The notes beneath the pieces were generated by a model. That model was not told the DNA's origin, searched no databases, and saw only the letters and a list, made by a program, of their open reading frames with translations. From assembly GCF_039872765.1 (NCBI RefSeq), contig NZ_JBDPZC010000003.1, forward strand, positions 389,784 through 453,783: a stretch of DNA of 64,000 nt, written 5' to 3'. Both the position numbers and the translations under genes were made by a program. This document shows positions 1 through 8,782 of this stretch, in pieces (the stretch's first letter is position 1; every line of letters begins with the position of its first letter). Origin of the DNA: Roseateles_B flavus (lineage in GTDB: Bacteria; Pseudomonadota; Gammaproteobacteria; Burkholderiales; Burkholderiaceae_C).

Positions 1-1602
1 CGCAGCCGCCGCGCCGTCGATCACGCGGTGATCCCAGCTCAAGGACAGCGGCAGCATCAGGCGCGGCTGGAAGGCCTTGCCGTCCCACTTGGGCTCGATC
101 TGGCTCTTGCACACGCCCATGATGGCCACCTCGGGCGCATTGATGATGGGCGTGAAGTAGCGCCCGCCGATGCCGCCCAAGGACGAGATCGTGAAGCAGC
201 CGCCCGTCATGTCGGCCGGGCCCAGCTTGCCGTCGCGGGCCTTCTTGGCCAGCTCGGCCATCTCCTGGCTGATCTGGACGATGCCCTTCTTGTCGGCATC
301 CTTGATTACGGGCACCACGAGGCCGTTGGGCGTGTCCGCCGCGAAGCCGATGTGGAAGTACTGCTTCAGCACGAGCGTGTCGCCATCCAGGCTGGCGTTG
401 AACTCGGGGAACTTCTTGAGCGCGGCCACGGCGGCCTTGATCATGAAGGCCAGCATGGTGACCTTCACGCCGCTCTTCTCGTTCTCCTTGTTCAGCAGGA
501 CGCGGAAGGCTTCGAGGTCGGTGATGTCGGCATCGTCGTGGTTGGTGACGTGCGGGATCACCACCCAGTTGCGATGCAGATTCGCGCCCGAGATCTTCTT
601 GATGCGGCCCATCTCCTTGCGCTCGATGGGGCCGAACTTGGCGAAGTCCACCTGCGGCCAGGCCAGCAGGCCCGGGAAGGCGCCACCGCTGGCTGCACCG
701 CCCGCGGGCGCGGCGGCCTTCTGTGCGGCGGTCTGTGTCTGGCCGGCCATCACGGCCTTGACGAAGCCCTGCACGTCGGATTCCAGCACGCGGCCCTTGG
801 GACCGCTGCCCTTCACTTCCTCCAGCGGCACGCCCAGCTCGCGGGCCAGCTTGCGGATGGTGGGAGAGGCGTGCGGCAGGCGGCCCTTGGCGGCCGAGGG
901 CTCATGCGCGGGCAGCGCCGGCACCGAGGCGCTTGCGGCCACAGGCGCTGCGGCGGCCTGAGCCGGCGCTGCGGCAGGCGCGGCAGGGGCCGGTGCGCTC
1001 GCCGTGGGGGCAGCGGCGCCGGCGGCGGTCTGCACCACGGCCAGCAGCGTGCCCTTGGCGACCTTGTCACCCAGCTTGACCTTGAGCTCCTTGATCACAC
1101 CGCCGTGCGAGGACGGGATCTCCATCGAGGCCTTGTCGCTCTCCACGGTGATCAGGCTCTGCTCGACGCGGATCGTGTCGCCCACCTTGACGAAGACCTC
1201 GATCACGCTGACCTCGTCGAAGTCGCCGATGTCCGGCACCACGACGTCAACAAGCCCGCCGCCCGCCGCAGGCGCGGCGACAGGAGCTGGCACTGCCGGG
1301 GCAGCGGCAGGCGCCGGAGCCGGAGCCGCGACGGGAGCCGGTGCAGGCGCAGCCGCCGCAGCGCCCGCCCCTTCCACGATCAGCAGCAGGCTGCCCTCGT
1401 TGACCTTGTCACCCACGGCGACCTTCAGCTCCTTGACCACGCCCGCGTGCGTCGAGGGAATCTCCATGGAGGCCTTGTCGCTCTCCACGGTCACCAGGCT
1501 CTGGTCGACCGAGATCGTGTCGCCCACCTTCACCAGCAGCTCGATCACTGCCACGTCCTTGAAGTCCCCGATGTCGGGCACCTTCACTTCAAGCATTGCC
1601 AT
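1..1602 (-). CDS. aceF: Dihydrolipoamide acetyltransferase, E2 of pyruvate dehydrogenase (3' end outside window)
   Basis: E2 transfers the acetyl group from lipoyl-lysine to CoA and forms the core of the cytoplasmic pyruvate dehydrogenase complex. The start is the ATG at 1600-1602, preceded by GGAGA. Two lipoyl domains are visible, each with the VESDKASMEIPS lipoylation motif (first Lys about residue 43). They are separated by long Ala/Pro linkers, then comes the E1/E3-binding domain (ASPTIRKLARELGV) and the catalytic acyltransferase domain. The frame is open at base 1, just after the active-site motif DHRVIDG, so probably only the last 20 or so residues are missing. It follows aceE by 41 bases on the same strand, so the two are likely co-transcribed. 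Confidence 0.95.
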   Translation of the reverse strand, partial: MAMLEVKVPDIGDFKDVAVIELLVKVGDTISVDQSLVTVESDKASMEIPSTHAGVVKELKVAVGDKVNEGSLLLIVEGAGAAAAAPAPAPVAAPAPAPAAAPAVPAPVAAPAAGGGLVDVVVPDIGDFDEVSVIEVFVKVGDTIRVEQSLITVESDKASMEIPSSHGGVIKELKVKLGDKVAKGTLLAVVQTAAGAAAPTASAPAPAAPAAAPAQAAAAPVAASASVPALPAHEPSAAKGRLPHASPTIRKLARELGVPLEEVKGSGPKGRVLESDVQGFVKAVMAGQTQTAAQKAAAPAGGAASGGAFPGLLAWPQVDFAKFGPIERKEMGRIKKISGANLHRNWVVIPHVTNHDDADITDLEAFRVLLNKENEKSGVKVTMLAFMIKAAVAALKKFPEFNASLDGDTLVLKQYFHIGFAADTPNGLVVPVIKDADKKGIVQISQEMAELAKKARDGKLGPADMTGGCFTISSLGGIGGRYFTPIINAPEVAIMGVCKSQIEPKWDGKAFQPRLMLPLSLSWDHRVIDGAAAA

Positions 1603-1643
1603 GCGGATGTCTCCGTTGAATACGTTGCGCTGCGCGGGAGCGA

Positions 1644-4355
1644 TCAGGCGTAGAGGGGGTTGATCTTGTCGGCCTTGATGCCGTACTTCGCAATCGCCTC
1701 GGCGACCTTGGCCAGCGGCAGCTTGCCTTCGTCGGCCAGGCTCTTCAGCGCGGCCACGACGATGTAGTGGCGGTTGATCTCGAAGTGCTCGCGCAGCTTG
1801 GTGCGGAAGTCCGAGCGGCCGAAGCCGTCGGTGCCCAGCACCTTGTACGAACGACCGGCCGGCACGTAGGCGCGGATCTGCTCGGCGTAGTTCTTCATGT
1901 AGTCGGTCGAGGCGATCACCGGGCCGCTGGTGCCGCTCAGCTGCTGGGTGACGTAGGCCGCGCGCGGCGCCTGGGTCGGGTGCAGCAGGTTCCAGCGCTC
2001 GGCGTCCTGGCCGTCGCGGGCCAGCTCGTTGAAGCTGGGGCAGGACCAGATGTGGGCACCAACGCCCCAGTCCTGCTCCAGCAGCTCCTTGGCGGCCATG
2101 GACTCGCGCAGGATGGTGCCCGAGCCCAGCAGGTTGACCTGCAGCGCGCTGCCAGCCTTGGCTTCGTCCAGCAGGTACATGCCCTTGAGGATCTGCGCCT
2201 CGGTGCCGGCCTTCAGCCCGGGCATCGGGTAGTTCTCGTTGAGCAGGGTGATGTAGAAGAACACGTTCTCCTGGTTCTCCACCATGCGCTTGAGGCCGTT
2301 GTGCATGATCACGGCGACCTCATGCGCGAAGGTCGGGTCGTAGGAGACGCAGTTCGGGATGGTGCCGGCCAGGATGTGGCTGTGGCCGTCCTCGTGCTGC
2401 AGGCCCTCGCCGTTGAGCGTGGTCCGGCCCGAGGTGCCGCCCAGCAGGAAGCCGCGGGCCTGCATGTCGCCGGCCGCCCAGGCCAGGTCGCCGATGCGCT
2501 GGAAGCCGAACATCGAGTAGTAGACGTAGAACGGGATCATCACCCGGTTGTTCGTCGAGTAGCTCGTGGCAGCCGCGATCCACGAGGCCATGCCGCCGGC
2601 CTCGTTGATGCCTTCCTGCAGGATCTGGCCGGCCTTGTCCTCGCGGTAGTACATCACCTGGTCCTTGTCGACCGGGGTGTAGAGCTGGCCCTTGGGGTTG
2701 TAGATGCCGATCTGGCGGAACAGGCCTTCCATGCCGAAGGTCCGGGCCTCGTCGACGAGGATGGGCACCACGCGCGGGCCGAGTTCCTTGTCCCGCAGCA
2801 GCTGGGTCAGGAAGCGGACATAGGCCTGGGTCGTGGAGATCTCGCGGCCTTCCGCAGTGGGCTCCAGCACGGCCTTGAAGGTGTCCAGGGGCGGCGTGAC
2901 GAAGCTCTCGTCGGCCTTCACGCGACGCTTGGGCAGGTAGCCGCCCAGGGCCTGACGGCGCTCGTGCAGGTAGCGCATTTCCGGCGTGTCATCGGCCGGC
3001 TTGTAGTAGGGCAGCTTGGGCAGCTCGCTGTCAGGCACGGGGATGCCGAAGCGGTCGCGGATGTACTTGATGTCCTCGTCCGTCAGCTTCTTGGTCTGGT
3101 GGACGGTGTTCTTGCCTTCGCCGGCCTTGCCCATGCCATAGCCCTTGACGGTCTTGACCAGCAGCACCGTGGGCTGGCCCGTGCCGTTGTTGTGGGCGGC
3201 GTGGAAGGCGGCGTAGACCTTCTCGGGCTGGTGGCCACCGCGGCGCAGCTCGAAGATCTCGTCGTCGCTCATGTGCTCGACGAGCTTGGCGGTCTCGGGG
3301 TACTTGCCGAAGAAGTGCTTGCGGACGTAGGCGCCGTCATTGGCCTTCATGGCCTGGTAGTCGCCGTCCAGCGTCTCCATCATGAGCTGCTTGAGCTTGC
3401 CGCTCTTGTCGCGCGCCAGCAGCTCGTCCCAGCCCTTGCCCCAGACCAGCTTGATCACGTTCCAGCCGCTGCCGCGGAACTCGCCTTCCAGCTCCTGGAT
3501 GATCTTGCCGTTGCCGCGCACCGGACCATCCAGGCGCTGCAGATTGCAGTTGATCACGAAGACCAGGTTGTCCAGGCCCTCGCGCGCGGCCAGGCCGATC
3601 GCGCCCAGGCTTTCGGGCTCGTCCATCTCGCCGTCGCCCATGAAGGCCCAGACCTTGCGGCTGGCGGTGTCGGCAATGCCGCGGGCATGCAGGTACTTCA
3701 GGAAACGGGCCTGGTAGATGGCCATCAGCGGGCCCAGGCCCATGGAGACGGTCGGGAACTGCCAGAAGTCCGGCATCAGCTTGGGGTGCGGGTAGCTGGA
3801 GAGGCCCTTGCCATCGACTTCCTGGCGGAAGCTGTCCAGCTGTTCCTCGCTCAAGCGGCCTTCCAGGAAGGCGCGGGCGTAGATGCCGGGGGCACTGTGG
3901 CCCTGGATGTAGAGCAGGTCGCCGCCGTGCTTCTCGCTCTCGGCGTGCCAGAAGTGGTTGAAGCCCGCGCCCAGCATGGAGGCCAGCGAGGCAAAGGAGC
4001 CGATGTGGCCGCCCAGATCACCGCCGTCCGCCGGGTTCAGGCGGTTGGCCCGCACCACCATGGCCATGGCATTCCAGCGCATGTAGGCGCGCAGGCGCTT
4101 CTCGATCTCGATATTGCCGGGGCAGCGCGCCTCCTGGTCAGCCGGGATGGTGTTGACGTAGGGCGTGGTGGCCGAGAAGGGCACGTCGATGCCGGACTGG
4201 CGGGCGTGATCGATCAGGGTGTTGAGCAGGAAATGGGCCCGCTCGCTGCCCTCCTCGCCGATGACGGCGGACAGCGCGTCCAGCCATTCCTTGGTCTCGA
4301 GGGCGTCGGTGTCTTGGGCGGCTGCGCCTGGGAGGGACTGGGGCTGCGCGGACAT
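1644..4355 (-). CDS. aceE: Pyruvate dehydrogenase E1 component, homodimeric type
   Basis: Thiamine-diphosphate enzyme that decarboxylates pyruvate and reductively acetylates E2 lipoyl groups. The protein is 903 residues, close to the usual length of the homodimeric (gammaproteobacterial type) E1. The ThDP motif runs from GDG (about residues 240-242) to NCN (269-271) within a block very like the E. coli enzyme. I chose the ATG at 4353-4355 because AAGGAGACAGC lies directly before it; an in-frame ATG five codons upstream has no such site. It is the first gene of an aceE-aceF operon and diverges from a sensor kinase gene. Confidence 0.96.
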   Translation of the reverse strand: MSAQPQSLPGAAAQDTDALETKEWLDALSAVIGEEGSERAHFLLNTLIDHARQSGIDVPFSATTPYVNTIPADQEARCPGNIEIEKRLRAYMRWNAMAMVVRANRLNPADGGDLGGHIGSFASLASMLGAGFNHFWHAESEKHGGDLLYIQGHSAPGIYARAFLEGRLSEEQLDSFRQEVDGKGLSSYPHPKLMPDFWQFPTVSMGLGPLMAIYQARFLKYLHARGIADTASRKVWAFMGDGEMDEPESLGAIGLAAREGLDNLVFVINCNLQRLDGPVRGNGKIIQELEGEFRGSGWNVIKLVWGKGWDELLARDKSGKLKQLMMETLDGDYQAMKANDGAYVRKHFFGKYPETAKLVEHMSDDEIFELRRGGHQPEKVYAAFHAAHNNGTGQPTVLLVKTVKGYGMGKAGEGKNTVHQTKKLTDEDIKYIRDRFGIPVPDSELPKLPYYKPADDTPEMRYLHERRQALGGYLPKRRVKADESFVTPPLDTFKAVLEPTAEGREISTTQAYVRFLTQLLRDKELGPRVVPILVDEARTFGMEGLFRQIGIYNPKGQLYTPVDKDQVMYYREDKAGQILQEGINEAGGMASWIAAATSYSTNNRVMIPFYVYYSMFGFQRIGDLAWAAGDMQARGFLLGGTSGRTTLNGEGLQHEDGHSHILAGTIPNCVSYDPTFAHEVAVIMHNGLKRMVENQENVFFYITLLNENYPMPGLKAGTEAQILKGMYLLDEAKAGSALQVNLLGSGTILRESMAAKELLEQDWGVGAHIWSCPSFNELARDGQDAERWNLLHPTQAPRAAYVTQQLSGTSGPVIASTDYMKNYAEQIRAYVPAGRSYKVLGTDGFGRSDFRTKLREHFEINRHYIVVAALKSLADEGKLPLAKVAEAIAKYGIKADKINPLYA

Positions 4356-4520
4356 GCTGTCTCCTTGCAAATCTCGGTATTGCGATGGTGATTCGCGGTG
4401 TTGATGCCTGGCTTCAAGCCCCGCCGATTGCCGTCACAGACGCAGCAATCCCGGGGCCCGCCAATGTTCCGGCCGGAGTGTCGCACAGCAGGGCCAATTT
4501 TTCCAAATCGTGCGATAGCG

Positions 4521-4535
4521 TTTCACATAATGAAA
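4521..4535. promoter_or_regulatory. Inverted repeat in the aceE / sensor-kinase divergent region
   Basis: The 234 bases between the divergent aceE and kinase start codons contain TTTCA-N5-TGAAA, a dyad in a locally AT-rich stretch. It could be an operator or part of a promoter. I could not pair it with a convincing -35 box on either strand, and no regulator is known for it, so this is only a candidate. Confidence 0.25.
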
Positions 4536-4589
4536 TTCAAAGGGATTGCTCGCTGCCCCGCCCCCACGCTGGACGGGATAATCCGCCCC

Positions 4590-7142
4590 ATGTCTTCGCG
4601 TTTCGATCTCAAGGCCCAGCTGCGCCGCTGGTCCCAACCCCTGCGCCTGCTGGCCACCACCTGGTGGCGCCGCCAGTCCCCCTCCCGACAGGACCGCTTC
4701 GCCACCCTCGGCCCGCTGATCTCGGTGCTCCTGTTCCTGGCGGCCATCATCCTGGCCTTCTGGTATCTGCGTAACGAGGAAATCGAGCGCGAGCAGGAGG
4801 CCGTCAAGCGCGACACCGAGATCGCCCAGAAGCAGATCCAGCTGCGCCTGATCGAGAACCAGGAGCAGCTGGTGCGCATCGCCCGGGAGATCGCCACCCG
4901 CGCCACCGATACCCATGACTTCAACACCCAGGCCAGCACCTGGGCCCGGGACCGGCCCGAGATCACCCACGTCACCTGGCTCAACAACCGCCGCGAGCGG
5001 CGGGCCAGCGTCAGCGCCGCGGGCTACCAGGCGGACAGCCTCATGGCCCTGGAAGGCAGTGATCCGTCCATGCCGGCGGGCCATCCGGGCAGCGCCGCGG
5101 AAAGCGCCTTCCAGCTGGTCAAGGAGCGCCGCCAGCCGGCCTATTCCCAGGCCTTCAGCGACGCCAACAACACCATGGTCTTCCAGGTCCAGGTGCCCCT
5201 GATCGACCGCACCGGCTTCTCCGGCGTGCTGATCGCCGAGTACACCGTGGAGGGCCTGCTGCGCTACTACGTGCCCTCTGACGTCGCCGTGCGCCACGCC
5301 ATCGCGGTGCTGGACTCGCGCGACATGATCGTGGCCAGCACCGTCACCCCCATGCCGGGGCAGAAGCTCAAGAAGCCCTCCATCTTCCACGAGGTGCCAC
5401 TGGCACCGGCCTTCAACGGTCTGGTGCTGCGCGGCCAGGGCTACCGCACCTCGGTCGGCCTCATCTCCAACACCCTGTTCTGGATGGTGGTGGCGCTCTC
5501 GGTGCTGACCGTCTGGATGCTGCTGGGCACCTGGAAGCACATGCGCCGTCGCATGCAGGCCCAGAACGCCCTGATCAACGAGACCAACTTCCGCCGGGCC
5601 ATGGAGAACTCCATGCTCACCGGCATGCGCGCCATGGACATGGAATCGCGCATCTCCTACGTGAACCCCGCGTTCTGCGCGATGACGGGCTTCTCGGAAG
5701 GCGAGCTGATCGGCCGCAAGCCGCCCTTCCCCTACTGGCCGCCCGATCGCTACGAAGAGAACGCCCGGCTGCTGCAGCAGGAGATCCAGGGCCGCAGCCC
5801 GGCCGGCGGCGCCGAGGTGAAGGTGATGCGCAAGGACGGCACCACCTTCGATGCCCGCATGTACGTCTCGCCCCTGATCGACCCCAAGGGCAAGCAGACC
5901 GGCTGGATGACCTCGATGACCAACATCACCGAGGCCAAGCGCGTGCGCGACCAGCTCTCGGCCTCGCACGAGCGCTTCACCACCGTGCTGGAAGGCCTGG
6001 ACGCGGCCGTGTCCGTGCTGTCGGTCCAGCAGGGCGAGCTGCTCTTCGCCAACCGCAGCTACCGTCTCTGGTTCGGCGCCGATCCGAAAGGCCATGCCAT
6101 GCTGGCCGGCGGCAAGCTGGGCCGCAGCAAGGAGGACCCGGACCACGATGAAGAGGTCGACGACTACTCCGGCCTGCCCGCCCAGCCGCTGATGGAAGTG
6201 GGCTCGGACCCGCGCGAGGTCTACATCGACAGCCTGGAGATGTGGTTCGACGTGCGCGCCCGCTACCTGCAGTGGACCGACGGCCGCCTGGCCCAGATGC
6301 TCATCGCGACCGACATCACCGCACGCCGCCGCGCCGAGGAGCAGGCCGCCCAGCAGGCCGAGAAGGCCCAGGTCACCAGCCGGCTGATGACCATGGGCGA
6401 GATGGCCTCCAGCGTGGCGCACGAGCTGAACCAGCCACTGACCGCCATCACCAACTACTGCAATGGCATGGTCTCGCGCGTACGCAATGACCAGATCGGC
6501 AAGGACGACCTGCTGGCCGCGCTGGAGAAGACCGCCAAGCAGGCGCAGCGCGCGGGGCAGATCATCCACCGCATCCGCAACTTCGTGAAGCGCAGCGAAC
6601 CGCAGCGCGCGCCCTCGCAGGCGCATGACATCGTCGAGGATGCGGTCGAGCTCGCGGGCATCGAACTGCGCCGGCGCAATGTGGCCATCCACACCTACGT
6701 GGCCCAGCGCCTGCCCACGCTGCTGGTGGATCCCATCCTGATCGAGCAGGTGCTGATGAACCTGCTGAAGAACGCCGCCGAGGCCATCGACAACGCCGGC
6801 CTGCCGGTCTCGCGCCGCCACATCGAGCTGCGCGTGGTGCCCAAGCACACGCCGGAGCTGGGGGCCAATATCGAGTTCTCGGTGACCGACATGGGCCCGG
6901 GTTTGCCCGAGGAAGTCATCGAGCGCATGTACGAGGCCTTCTTCTCGACCAAGGCCGATGGCATGGGCATCGGACTAGGGTTATGCCGGTCCATCGTGGA
7001 GTCCCACCAGGGCCGGATCCGTGCCGAGAACTTATACAATGGCTCGGCGATCGTGGGGTGCAGGTTCGCCTTCACCATCCCCGTCGAAATCCCGCGCCAC
7101 GAGGCGCCGGGCACAGCCCAAAACACTGCAGAGACACCATGA
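4590..7142 (+). CDS. Membrane PAS-domain sensor histidine kinase (FixL/DctB-like)
   Basis: 850-residue kinase of a two-component pair. An N-terminal membrane helix (about residues 43-62) is followed by a periplasmic-type sensor region and a second helix (about 288-308). Then come two PAS domains (one with YVNPAFCAMTGFSEGELIG) and a HisKA/HATPase core. The H-box is SSVAHELNQPLTAI with His about 611, a form typical of FixL-like kinases; N- and G-box motifs follow (NLLKNAAEAI, GMGIGLGLCRSIVESH). I prefer the ATG at 4590 (MSSRF), since upstream in-frame starts read through non-conserved sequence, but no strong ribosome site decides it. The stop overlaps the regulator start (ATGA), so the pair is translationally coupled. 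The signal sensed is unknown. Confidence 0.9.
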   Translation: MSSRFDLKAQLRRWSQPLRLLATTWWRRQSPSRQDRFATLGPLISVLLFLAAIILAFWYLRNEEIEREQEAVKRDTEIAQKQIQLRLIENQEQLVRIAREIATRATDTHDFNTQASTWARDRPEITHVTWLNNRRERRASVSAAGYQADSLMALEGSDPSMPAGHPGSAAESAFQLVKERRQPAYSQAFSDANNTMVFQVQVPLIDRTGFSGVLIAEYTVEGLLRYYVPSDVAVRHAIAVLDSRDMIVASTVTPMPGQKLKKPSIFHEVPLAPAFNGLVLRGQGYRTSVGLISNTLFWMVVALSVLTVWMLLGTWKHMRRRMQAQNALINETNFRRAMENSMLTGMRAMDMESRISYVNPAFCAMTGFSEGELIGRKPPFPYWPPDRYEENARLLQQEIQGRSPAGGAEVKVMRKDGTTFDARMYVSPLIDPKGKQTGWMTSMTNITEAKRVRDQLSASHERFTTVLEGLDAAVSVLSVQQGELLFANRSYRLWFGADPKGHAMLAGGKLGRSKEDPDHDEEVDDYSGLPAQPLMEVGSDPREVYIDSLEMWFDVRARYLQWTDGRLAQMLIATDITARRRAEEQAAQQAEKAQVTSRLMTMGEMASSVAHELNQPLTAITNYCNGMVSRVRNDQIGKDDLLAALEKTAKQAQRAGQIIHRIRNFVKRSEPQRAPSQAHDIVEDAVELAGIELRRRNVAIHTYVAQRLPTLLVDPILIEQVLMNLLKNAAEAIDNAGLPVSRRHIELRVVPKHTPELGANIEFSVTDMGPGLPEEVIERMYEAFFSTKADGMGIGLGLCRSIVESHQGRIRAENLYNGSAIVGCRFAFTIPVEIPRHEAPGTAQNTAETP

Positions 7143-7768
7143 GCCTGATTCCGAAGAAGGGTACCGTCTACGTTGTCGATGACGATGAAGCGGTGCGCGA
7201 TTCCCTGCAATGGCTGCTGGAAGGCAAGGACTACCGCGTGAAGTGCTTCGATTCCGCCGAGTCCTTCTTGAGCCGCTACGACCCGCGTGAAGTGGCCTGC
7301 CTGATCACCGACGTGCGCATGGACGGCATGAGCGGCCTGGACCTCCAGGACAAGCTGCTGGAGCGCAAGAGCCCCCTGCCCGCCGTGTTCATCACCGGCC
7401 ATGGTGACGTGCCCATGGCCGTCAACACCATGAAGAAGGGTGCGATGGACTTCATCGAGAAGCCCTTCAAGGAAGAGGAGCTGCTGGCCCTCGTCGAGCG
7501 CATGCTGGAGCAGGCCCGCGTGGAGTTCTCGCAGCACCAGGAAGCGGCCAGCCGCGAGGCCCTGCTGTCGCGCCTGACCACCCGTGAAGCCCAGGTGCTG
7601 GAGCGCATCGTCGCCGGCCGCCTGAACAAGCAGATCGCCGACGACCTGGGCATCAGCATCAAGACCGTGGAGGCGCACCGCGCCAACATCATGGAGAAGC
7701 TCAACGCCAACACCGTGGCCGATCTGCTCAAGATCGCCCTGGGCGCCTCGGCCCAGGCCAAGGCCTGA
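7139..7768 (+). CDS. FixJ/NarL-type response regulator
   Basis: 209-residue regulator. The receiver domain has the acidic pair VVDDD near residue 14, the phospho-acceptor Asp about 58 (CLITDVRMDG) and the conserved Lys in FIEKPF. A C-terminal LuxR-type helix-turn-helix follows (LTTREAQVLERIVAG, IADDLGISIKTVEAHR). It overlaps the kinase stop codon by four bases and is followed by a good intrinsic terminator, so kinase and regulator form a closed two-gene unit. Target genes cannot be read from the window; adjacency to the pyruvate dehydrogenase operon makes that operon one possibility. Confidence 0.93.
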   Translation: MSLIPKKGTVYVVDDDEAVRDSLQWLLEGKDYRVKCFDSAESFLSRYDPREVACLITDVRMDGMSGLDLQDKLLERKSPLPAVFITGHGDVPMAVNTMKKGAMDFIEKPFKEEELLALVERMLEQARVEFSQHQEAASREALLSRLTTREAQVLERIVAGRLNKQIADDLGISIKTVEAHRANIMEKLNANTVADLLKIALGASAQAKA

Positions 7769-7790
7769 AGCTTCACCCCATCCCAGGAAA

Positions 7791-7815
7791 GCCGCTGAAG
7801 TTCCAGCGGCTTTTT
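7791..7815 (+). terminator. Rho-independent terminator of the two-component operon
   Basis: GCCGCTG, a 6-base loop, then CAGCGGC followed by TTTTT, 22 bases after the regulator stop. It separates this unit from folD. Confidence 0.88.
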
Positions 7816-7838
7816 GCATTCTCCGGAGCCTTTCCCCC

Positions 7839-8699
7839 ATGACCGCAACCCTCATCGACGGCGTCGCCCTCTCCAAGCAACTTCGCACCGAGGTGGCGCA
7901 GCGCGCCGCCGCCCTCGCACCGAAGGGCATCAAGCCCGGCCTGGCCGTGATCCTGGTCGGAGACAACCCGGCCAGCCAGGTCTATGTGCGCAACAAGGTC
8001 AAGGCTTGCGAAGACGTGGGCTTCCATTCGGTGCTGGAGAAGTACGAGGCCACGATGAGCGAGGCCGAGCTGCTGGCCCGCGTCGAGGCCCTCAACAACG
8101 ACCCGTCCATCCACGGCATCCTGGTGCAGCTGCCCCTGCCTGACCACATCGACGACCACAAGGTCATCGAGGCCATCTCGCCCCTGAAGGATGTCGACGG
8201 CTTCCACGTGGCCTCGGCCGGTGCGCTGATGGTCGGTGAAGCCGGCTTCAAGGCCTGCACGCCCTACGGCTGCATGAAGATGCTGGAGAGCATCGGCATG
8301 AAGGACCTGCGCGGCAAGCATGCCGTGGTGATCGGCCGCTCCAACATCGTGGGCAAGCCCATGGCCCTGATGCTGCTGCAGGCCAATGCCACCGTCACCG
8401 TCTGCCACAGCGGCACGGCGGACCTCGCCGCCATGACCCGCCAGGCCGATGTGGTCGTTGCCGCGGTGGGCAAGCGCAATGTGCTGACTGCGGATATGGT
8501 CAAGTCTGGTGCCGTGGTGATCGACGTGGGCATGAACCGCAACGACGAAGGCAAGCTCTGCGGCGACGTGGACTTCGACGGCGTGCGCGAGGTGGCGGGC
8601 TGGATCACGCCCGTGCCCGGCGGCGTCGGCCCTATGACCATCACGATGCTGCTGGTCAACACCATGGAGTCGGCCGAGCGGGTGGCGGCAGGCCGCTGA
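7839..8699 (+). CDS. folD: Methylenetetrahydrofolate dehydrogenase / methenyltetrahydrofolate cyclohydrolase
   Basis: Bifunctional one-carbon enzyme interconverting 5,10-methylene- and 10-formyl-tetrahydrofolate with NADP. The 286 residues match the usual FolD length. Family motifs are clear: YVRNKVKACEDVGF with the catalytic Lys, VDGFH, the Rossmann motif VVIGRSNIVGKPMALML, and the C-terminal PVPGGVGPMTITMLL. It lies downstream of a terminator and therefore has its own promoter; the M3 peptidase follows after 83 bases. Confidence 0.97.
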   Translation: MTATLIDGVALSKQLRTEVAQRAAALAPKGIKPGLAVILVGDNPASQVYVRNKVKACEDVGFHSVLEKYEATMSEAELLARVEALNNDPSIHGILVQLPLPDHIDDHKVIEAISPLKDVDGFHVASAGALMVGEAGFKACTPYGCMKMLESIGMKDLRGKHAVVIGRSNIVGKPMALMLLQANATVTVCHSGTADLAAMTRQADVVVAAVGKRNVLTADMVKSGAVVIDVGMNRNDEGKLCGDVDFDGVREVAGWITPVPGGVGPMTITMLLVNTMESAERVAAGR

Positions 8700-8782
8700 G
8701 CGCCTGAGCGCCGCCGCAGCTGGCAGCTGCACCGCAAGAGCACCCGAGACACCGCAAGAGGCCCAGCGCCCAGGGAGAACCC

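Noticed and set aside
1767..4391. An 874-codon open frame antisense to aceE
   Set aside because: A GC-driven shadow of aceE; no ribosome site and no recognisable motif.
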